Notes under the pieces: generated by a model
The model's database searches: none
Told to the model about the DNA's origin: nothing
The model's input: only the letters and a program-made list of their open reading frames with translations
In this document: piece by piece, positions 56,650 to 64,000 of the stretch
How the letters are laid out: each line of letters opens with the position of its first letter
How positions within the stretch are numbered: the first letter of the stretch is position 1
Program-made: the position numbers and the translations under genes
Source: Azadirachta indica
Lineage: Eukaryota > Streptophyta > Magnoliopsida > Sapindales > Meliaceae
Length of the DNA stretch: 64,000 nucleotides
NCBI GenBank assembly: GCA_022749755.1
Contig: CM040448.1
Coordinates: 7,314,481-7,378,480, forward strand
Reading direction: 5' to 3'

Positions 56650-57850
56650 TCTTCAACTCCAGATACACTGGTAGTATGATTTTTTACTTGACTATTGATC
56701 TCACTTTCTACCTCTATTGATGATGCCATTAGGATCATAATTCATTTTGAGAAAATCAATGTCACGTTGAGCATGTCATCTAATATAGTTATGTAATGCC
56801 ATGGTAGCTATGACTACCTTCAATTATTTATTAAATGGATAACTAGGCAAGTCCCTAAAAATTTTCTATCTTTTCTTCCATACACCAAAAGTGCGTTTGA
56901 TAACACTTCTAAGTGAAGAATGCACATAATTGAGTATCTCTTTATAACCTACTAGTTGGCTACCTTGAAGAAAATTTAAAAGATGACATCTTTTTCCTTT
57001 GTATGGCCCTAAATATCCTTTCATTGGTGGATATCTTGAATCCACTAAATAGTATTTGCCTGTTGCATATGAAACTAATTTTCTTTAAAACAAAGTAAAA
57101 AATTTTTAATAACTTTAAAATATAATGTAAAAAAATAACCTTTATGAGGTTGTGAAAAATTCATAGCAAAATTATGAAGGTTGATAAGAATATCCCTGTA
57201 TCAGTAGCACCACCTTCCCAACGTGCAATTACAAATATGAATTGCATGTTAAAATTACAAGTAGCCATTATTTTTTAAGTTGGTATCTCCTTTTTACCAA
57301 TATATGATACTTGAACTTCAGGAGGTATAGAAGCACTGATATGCACACCAACAATAGCACTAATACAATCCTAAAAATTAAAATAATGAAAAGATATATC
57401 TATTAGTGCTACAAATATTTATATTTAAGAGATGTAAAAAAAATTAATTGATGTATTATTTATCTTTAAGTGAGGTATATAACTTGAATTTCTCAATATT
57501 TCTTCAAGAATATCTTTGGACTCTCAGCTGGTTTTATTAAATCTATTGCCAAGAGACAAACAACATCCAATACTTTTTCACAACTTACGGTTTCATCAAA
57601 GTGTTAAAATCTTTTGCGCTAATCTATTTCCTATACCATGTCCTAGCATGTGCAAAAAACATTCATAATATCTTAGCAACACTCTCTTTTCTTAAACGTT
57701 TTAAGATATAATTAGTTTCTTAATTAATTGTGTAATCTAATCAATACATCATTCGGCATTCTAAACATTCTATGACATCGAGTTTCATTCCCTCTCAATA
57801 CTTATGTTACCCAAATATTACTTTATTTTTTAAGAATTCATGTAAGGTTG
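56650..57850 (-). pseudogene. PIF/Harbinger transposase relic
   Basis: Minus strand from 57850 leftwards. A helical N-terminal part (FLHMLGHGIGNR, near 57660-57630). Then DCISAIVGVHISASIPPEVQ (57378-57319) followed by IMATCNFNMQFIFV and WEGGATDTGIF (57270-57190). After a probable intron near 57135-57080 comes GKYYLVDSRYPPMKGYLGPY (about 57065-57005), then NYVHSSLRSVIKRTFGVWKK (56935-56880) and LPSYPFNK, VVIATMALHNYIR (56850-56780). These follow the DDE_Tnp_4 order. The first catalytic Asp is Val (usual DGTH) and the Glu is Lys (usual VIERTFG); the second Asp is kept. Several stops and frame breaks. Confidence 0.86.
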
Positions 57851-57852
57851 TC

Positions 57853-58698
57853 TGATGCAAATAAGGATGCACACAAGAGCAATAATCCAATTTAGCTACC
57901 TAGTGGTCCCATTACAAGAGTAAGAATGAAGAAATTCAAGGATGCATTCAATGGGATGATTCAAAGTTTATGGGATGATCTTGCAATAATTCAAGAATGC
58001 AAGAAAGAGTCAAATATCAAGCTTGGACTTCAAGACAATAATCAGAGCTTGGTAACATTGACAAAAATACAAGAAGACAAAATTTGAAGATTAAAGTTTC
58101 TATGAAATTTGAATTCTCAAATCTGTACAAGGTCATTTTCGAATGATGTCTCAAGGCTAAGCAAGCATGTTCAAGTTTTTTATTTGCAATTTGAATCAGA
58201 TCTTAATCATGATGAAAGTTTTGGATTCCATGCGCGATTTGGGCTAAGATGCTACTCAACCCCATTATCAATCTTATTTTTATTCATAAACATATGTTAT
58301 TTAGTTTATTATGTGTTTGGGCTGTTAATATTGATTATTAAGCCCAAATTCAGTTTGTTTTAATTTAAGTTAGAATAAATTTAGTCTTGTGACCAAATAC
58401 TCTATTTAGAGTTACTTAGTTCTTATACCCTTATATATTCAGTCACATTTTCTCACGAGAACATCATTACTCTTTGAAAGAAATAAAATTGAGAGTGTTT
58501 CTCTTGTTTTGATTGTTATTTGAATCAAGGTTCTTATAATCAAAGTTAATTACTTTGATGGTATTTTATTCCAAGATTCTATTTCACAAGTTAAAATTGG
58601 GTCGCGGACTTAGATAAATCTGATTTAACTTTGCAAGAGTTTGCTTCCATGCGTAAAGACATTGGGTCTCAAGTTTAATATACTTGGGGTTCATATCA
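57853..58698 (+). repeat. Solo LTR E2 within the Harbinger relic
   Basis: 846 bp, TGATGCAAATAAGG to GGTTCATATCA, aligned along its length with E1 (GACAATAATCAGAGCTTGGT and TTGCTTCCATGCGTAAAGA blocks). Flanks TTGTC and TTTAC do not form a clean duplication, so the site has decayed or been rearranged. Like E1 it has the VTRARMKKF-type coding tail near its start. Confidence 0.88.
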
Positions 58699-58903
58699 TT
58701 TACTATTAATATACATTCTATAATAATAGAAGTTTATTAAGAAAAGTGCACAAAATATTGTCAAATTCCTCTTTGTTATCCAACGTGTCCACAATACACA
58801 TGTAACGGTCAATTTGAACTCATATTATACATAAATACATAAAAACATTAAATTACATATAAAAATAATAAAGGCTAAATTTATAAATATTAAAGATTAT
58901 TCT

Positions 58904-59968
58904 TCAACAACATAAATTAAAAAAAAAAAAAGAACACATCATAAAAGAAACAAATAGTACTAGATGAGAAAAATAATGGCATGATTTTGACAATCGTCCA
59001 TAATGTTGATTGTTCATATTAAGACACCTAAGCATGGTTTCAGGTTCTTTTATATTAACAAACATCTCCCTCTCCTCTTTAATCATAAAAAGTTGAGTTG
59101 CAAATAACCACAAGTTACCTCCAATCTTTACTTCAAGAATAGCTTCAAGCTTCTGCATTACTTTAGAAATAGTACAACCATTTGTTTTTTTTTTTTATAT
59201 TTTTATTAATGTAGAACTCCTAGTTTCAACTGTTTCAACAAGGTTATCAATTTGTTATAATATCTTTGTTGCATTTCCTATCTTCCCCCTTCCTAGATCA
59301 ATTTTTTTTTTAACTTCCTTTCACTTTCTTAGCTTGCATACCTTGTAGCTTAACAACTTTTTTTTTTCTCTATTGCATGCCTTCTGATTGGTGTGTATAT
59401 TGAATCTGCATATCCTTATTACAATTCACTACTATCTTCAAGTGAAATCATTATTAGATTCTTCACCAACATCATGTGAAAGTATACCAATGATGGTATC
59501 CAAGCATTTTCACTAGTAGCCATAATATTCATAAACATTTGTCCAATTTTTTAGCAATTTAGAATCAATTCCCTCCTTGCGGAATTTTGCTGCATTTGGA
59601 TATACCAACACTTATTTTATTATATTTAAATGAATTCTAAATATATTAAGCAATAATGATATTAAAACATAATTTATTATATACATACCAGTTATTTATT
59701 TTGCCACCATTATTCGAGTGCATCAACAGTTTTTTTTTTTTAAATGCCATTCTAAACTAGTTTCCTTTCTTATAAGTCGCTTCCACAACTTCCAATCATT
59801 CCTCAATGAATCCAATTTATTTTTCAATTGAAATTTATTATACTCTTTTACAGTTATTTTATTAAAATTTTTTACTGAATTTTTTCATTTAGTTTTAGTT
59901 AAATGAGTTCCGGGACGATGTCCTGCCTCTACCTCTACAATACACAACTTATAAGAAATAGACACCAT
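58904..59968 (-). pseudogene. Myb/SANT-like protein relic (Harbinger partner ORF)
   Basis: Minus strand from 59968: MVSISYKLCIVEVEAGHRPG, THLTKTK then a stop, KNSVKNFNK, YNKFQLKNKLDSLRNDWKLW and KRLIRKETSLEW, the Myb/SANT-like (Myb_DNA-bind_3) pattern. After a probable intron comes YPNAAKFRKEGIDSKLLKNW (near 59600-59540). The final part, 59158-58980, has GGNLWLFATQLFMIKEEREM and an EPETMLRCL ending. Such proteins are the second ORF of plant PIF/Harbinger elements and also occur as domesticated genes. Its position upstream of the transposase on the same strand supports the transposon reading. It is interrupted by stops. Confidence 0.83.
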
Positions 59969-59969
59969 T

Positions 59970-62640
59970 TTGTTATCTCATATCGCCTTATCTCGAAGGC
60001 CGTTACTACCTTTAATCTCTACATCATTATAAATAAATTTAATATAAATAAATAAAAATTATTATGAAATTTTGATTTTTAACATTATATATGCAAAATA
60101 TAAATTTAGTGCAACACACCAAACATGGTACTAAAGTAATAAACTAAGATAAAACAAAATTTATCAAAATCCATAATCACAAATTTACTATGAATGCACG
60201 TGATGGATACCGACAATTGCAAAATTAAATGTCTAAATATAAACAAATATTACTTGTAACAGGATGTCAATAATATAATTAGCTGCTCTTAGTATTATAA
60301 ATTTATTTTAAGAGTGAAAGAGTTCAAAACCACAAGCTGTAGAATATTACAATCACCTAGAACACATTATATGCCACTCTTTTATCATCAATTTTTGCAT
60401 AGAATAATCCAGGAAAAGTAAGAAAACAGAGCAAGTCAAATTCTAATCCATTAAAATCAATATTATATTAATTTTTTTTAAAAAAAAAAGAAAAGGAAAA
60501 TTGGTATGCGGGACTGGAGTGAAGGAAACTTACGATGAGTAGAGTTTTTCAATGATTGGGGGAAGTGAATTTTGATATTTTCATGTTAGATATTGGTCCT
60601 ATATAGAAATTAAAAACAAGCACTCTACATAATTCAACGGCTGAAAGTGAGAGTAAATCAAGCAGATTGACGGTAACAGGGGGAGTTTATTACTACGTAG
60701 AGAGTGCAAACAAATAAATAAAGCAATTACACAAAATTCATTTACTTAAATAAAAAAATCGATACAAATTCAACTCAAATAAAGTGAACCAAATGCACAC
60801 ACAACCTAAACTAGTTCTACCGTCCATTTACTCAATAAAAAAATATGGTAATCCATTTCAACAGAAATAACAGAATAAGATTGGTAGTATATCCATGTTC
60901 AATCATTATCTTTTCATTAATACACATTAATACAAATCCTTAAATCTTTTCAAGAGTATTAAAACTTTCCCTCTTAAATGGATAATAAATTAATTAAAAA
61001 AAATGACAATAACTACTAGTGAATTTTTATATAAAGTACGTTAATACACACACTGTGAAAGTTCTCAGTTCTTTTCTTTTTCCTGTTCATCAGTTATTAT
61101 GTTAAATAAATGCTCTATTTGTTATCTCTTTCTTTTTATTATTTAATTATCTTAAAGATAATTTGCTTAAATAAAAATTAAATAACATTATAAAAGTTAG
61201 GAAAGCATTAAAATAAATTAATAGAAAATAAAATACTAACCTTAATGACGGTTATATAGATTCAGTGCTTGAAGCAAAAAACTATATTTTAAAAAAATAA
61301 AATTAACACACAAAGAAATCAATAAAATGAATAGTTTAAATAGGCCTATTTGATTTATATTTTTGGATTGAATTTTGTGTTTTTGAAAATGTTCAATAGT
61401 GAGAATAATTAAAATACACGTTTGTTTAAAAAATATTTAAAAATTATTTTGAATCAAATCCTTTTTTTTAGTTAAAAAGTAGATAACAATAAAAAGTCGT
61501 TTTCAAAGTTTTTATCTTAATTGTATCCTAAACAATTCAAAAACTAATTCTTATTATTTTAACCTTAACTTTAAAATTTAGAAATTTTAAATTTATAACA
61601 TTTATATTATCTCTTCTTAAACATAAACTTCTAATGTTTATATTATTCTTATTTCTATATTTATTTGAAAATTTAACTCCATTTTGTTTACCATATACTG
61701 TCTACTTTAAATTGATTGTTAGCTCTTTCTCATAACTGATTAAATCGATTGTTAGCCCTTTCTCATATCTAATTAAGGTATGTTTTATTTTTTTAAATAA
61801 TGTATTTTAATAAAAAATTATAATTTGCATGATAATAGAGATTTTTAATTTGCAATTCTTGTTTACAGTATGCAATTTAAATTGTATGACAATTTGGTTG
61901 ATAGGGTTGTATGAAATATTCTTTTGATTGTTGATTATGTAGTTTGATTATGCATGATATTAAATCTTAAATTTGACTAATATTTAGTTGTTGAGTTTGT
62001 GTGAAATTATCATAGAACTTGGTGGGCTAAAAACCAAACCCTTTGTTATTCCTAGGCATATATTAACTCTTCTTGGCCAATCCAGTTACATATTAGAATC
62101 TTGTTCCTAGATAGATACTAATTTTCATTAGAATCCAATTGTACTTTAGGATCTTGGTGTGCAATTTTCAAGAAAATACTTGCATAAATAATTGAAATTC
62201 ATCAAGATTTAGGAAGCATAATCCATGTAAAAAACCACCCATGAAAATCAAATTTCATATGAGAGCCCATATTATATATAAAATAACTAGAAAATTCATA
62301 ACTTGGCCACCTAAAACCAAATGCTTTCTTGCAACTTCCATTTTCCATCTTCATAGTTACCAAACATTACTCATATAAAATATTTAGAATATTTTTAAGT
62401 TTAATTGAATAAGTAATTAAATAATGAAAATTATTGATAATAGGATTTTTGAATATTAATGCTAATAATTTATTTCTTATCAAAATTAATGACTAGTATT
62501 TTCTAGTTAATATGTTTGCTTTTCTGACCCAAAAAAATAAAAGTATTTTCATTAATATTTAGATAACATATTATAAGGAAGTCATGAGATATGTTTTTAT
62601 AACTTAGCTGGCTATAGTTATAGGAGTATATTTACGAGTG
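59970..62640. other. AT-rich DNA without recognisable genes
   Basis: No domain or long frame in either strand. The upstream end of the Harbinger relic should lie somewhere before about 61000, but I found no convincing inverted terminus. A GGCCTATTTGATTTATAT motif at 61343 is MITE-end-like but unpaired. Confidence 0.5.
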
Positions 62641-64000
62641 TTTATATTTATTTTTAATTTTAATTTATTTTACGATATAATTTATAGTATGACTTCTAAA
62701 ATTGAGGATGCTGATGATATTGGCCAACTTCCATTGAGGAACATTTCATTCACCTATTGCATGAAGAAGCTAAAAAAAAAATAGCAAACTTCAACCCTAG
62801 ATTGAAAAAGAAAGGGAGTAATGTGATAAATGCTTAAAAATGTATATTTATTAAGAGATATATTATGATTTTTGACTAAGAATGTCATTAACTTTCCCAA
62901 AATGAAACAGATTCCTTTATATTGAATATTAAGACAAGAATCGCAATAAATAATTGATTTTACACAAGTTTTATATAATGAGCATATTTTTCAATCCTAA
63001 ACATCAATTAATACGATTTTTGGGCTGAAAGAACATGAACTCATTACTTCACAACTGTACAAGCCAATGGTTAGGCTACTTCAAGCAATTACTGAGGCAA
63101 AATTGAGTTTCAACAGAACTCAAGTACATCTTCAAACTATCCCAACATGTTTTTGTATTTGGATCGTATCTGTCAAACTGCATACCCAAAAATTATATGG
63201 TTAGGTGTTTTAAAAAGTTTACAAAAAGCTCTAAATTGTTTATGTTTTACATTTTCTCAAATTTCAACAATTGGCTATCAAAAAGAGCCATTATTCTAAA
63301 AGAGCGGTGGAGAAATATAACTTGAACATTTTTGTTTATTTTCAACACAACTTCCATTCTACAAAATCAATGAGGCTGAAATATGGACCATTAAAAAGCG
63401 ATTCATGCACCTACAACTTTGAAGAAAGTCATTTCACAAAATTTGGTGTTTTTGATAGTAAAAAATATGTTGTAAATTGGTAGAGCGTGATTAATTAAAA
63501 GTTGGCAAATCATGTTCACAAATGTAAAATATCTTTAGTTTTGCTTATATAAAGAAAGATGTGGAAGTTAGTAGCATTCTTCTTTGTAATTTGAGCTTCA
63601 ATTACATAATATCTTTCTAAATTTGTAATTAGGGCTGAGGGTAAAGTTTTGGTAATTTTATAGTACTGTTCTTTTATCATTTTAAATTGTGTTTCAATGG
63701 CAAAATCTTTTCAATTGAATGAATTTCATTTCTTAAAAGTATTTTAATTTGTTAGAAAGGTTGATTCATTATTAATAAAAGGTTACATTAAATACTTGTA
63801 CATTTTCTACAAATCAAGAATAAGTATGTTATACTTTTTACAAATAAATTGAATGATTAATCTTTCATTTTGTTACTTTTTCTTCAAAGAGACATTATGA
63901 TGTATTTAAATATATTTATCTTCTAATTGAGATAATCTCTTAAGTGATTCTTAATTAAGTTAAAAAATTGATTAAAGAATAATTTCTATAAGGAAAAAAA
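62641..64000 (+). mobile_element. Family F element: 3' internal end, polypurine tract and 3' LTR (F3)
   Basis: The LTR starts at TGATAAATGC (62824) and aligns with F1 from 21268 onward (ATACGATTTTTGGGCTG, AAATTTCAAC, CATGTTCACA blocks), continuing past the window end. Directly before it lies GAAAAAGAAAGGGAGTAATG (62802-62821), a polypurine tract. F3 is therefore a 3' LTR of an element whose internal part extends leftward. That part is very degraded; I see no protein domain in the preceding 200 bp. The TG...TA ends of this family are fixed by F1 and F2. Confidence 0.72.

Noticed and set aside
57848..58703. Target duplication for E2
   Set aside because: Flanks TTGTC and TTTAC differ at two positions in a way not explained by deamination, so I do not claim it.

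Overview
The window is AT-rich plant nuclear DNA, most likely from a eudicot. It consists almost entirely of nested LTR retrotransposons. I could not recognise any intact host gene, tRNA, rRNA or CRISPR array. The plant assignment rests on the element types: Ty3/gypsy elements with an initiator-Met-tRNA primer site, Athila-like and Tat-like gag/protease/RNase H relics, a PIF/Harbinger transposase with its Myb/SANT-like partner, and a TRIM-like element. Every coding region carries stops or frameshifts, so all of them are relics.

Family letters used here are my own. A is a chromovirus-like Ty3/gypsy element with 780-810 bp LTRs (TGATGC...GTATCA), whose open reading frame runs about 86 codons into the 3' LTR. 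E and H are families known only from solo LTRs with A-like ends. B is an Athila-like element encoding gag and protease only. C is a Tat-like element with ~1.34 kb LTRs. D is another gypsy element with a 145-bp tandem array in its 3' region. F is a long-LTR family (1.4-1.6 kb). G is a ~1.3 kb solo LTR-like insertion.

Layout. 1-3536: 3' part of D on the + strand (RNase H, integrase, 145-bp array, LTR). 3537-12623: A0 (minus, truncated) with the nearly complete A1 (5770-12224) inside it. 12624-42594: C1 (minus), which hosts an A solo LTR, an H solo LTR and the whole of B (20770-41641, target duplication TTAGG). B in turn hosts F1, A2 (26722-33262, minus) and A3 (34302-40926, plus, target duplication CAAAT). 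A TRIM-like element sits in the last part of C1's LTR. 42978-53309: C2 (minus, target duplication ATGGC), which holds G (with F2 nested inside) and the E1 solo LTR. 53724-55024: solo LTR C3, inverted relative to C2. 56650-59968: degenerate PIF/Harbinger transposase and Myb/SANT-like ORF on the minus strand, with the E2 solo LTR between them. 62824-64000: a 3' LTR of F with its polypurine tract, running off the window.

Once insertions are subtracted, the pieces of C1, B and C2 rejoin in register, and eight insertions have matching or nearly matching 5-bp target duplications. Four of these differ from perfect only by C-to-T or G-to-A changes or match exactly around decayed LTR ends, as expected for methylated, long-silenced DNA. 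The observations most worth following are the 145-bp array growing from the end of D's reading frame, the coding-in-LTR design of family A, the pol-less element B, the LTR inverted repeats, and the rearranged TRIM. I found no new defence or metabolic system.
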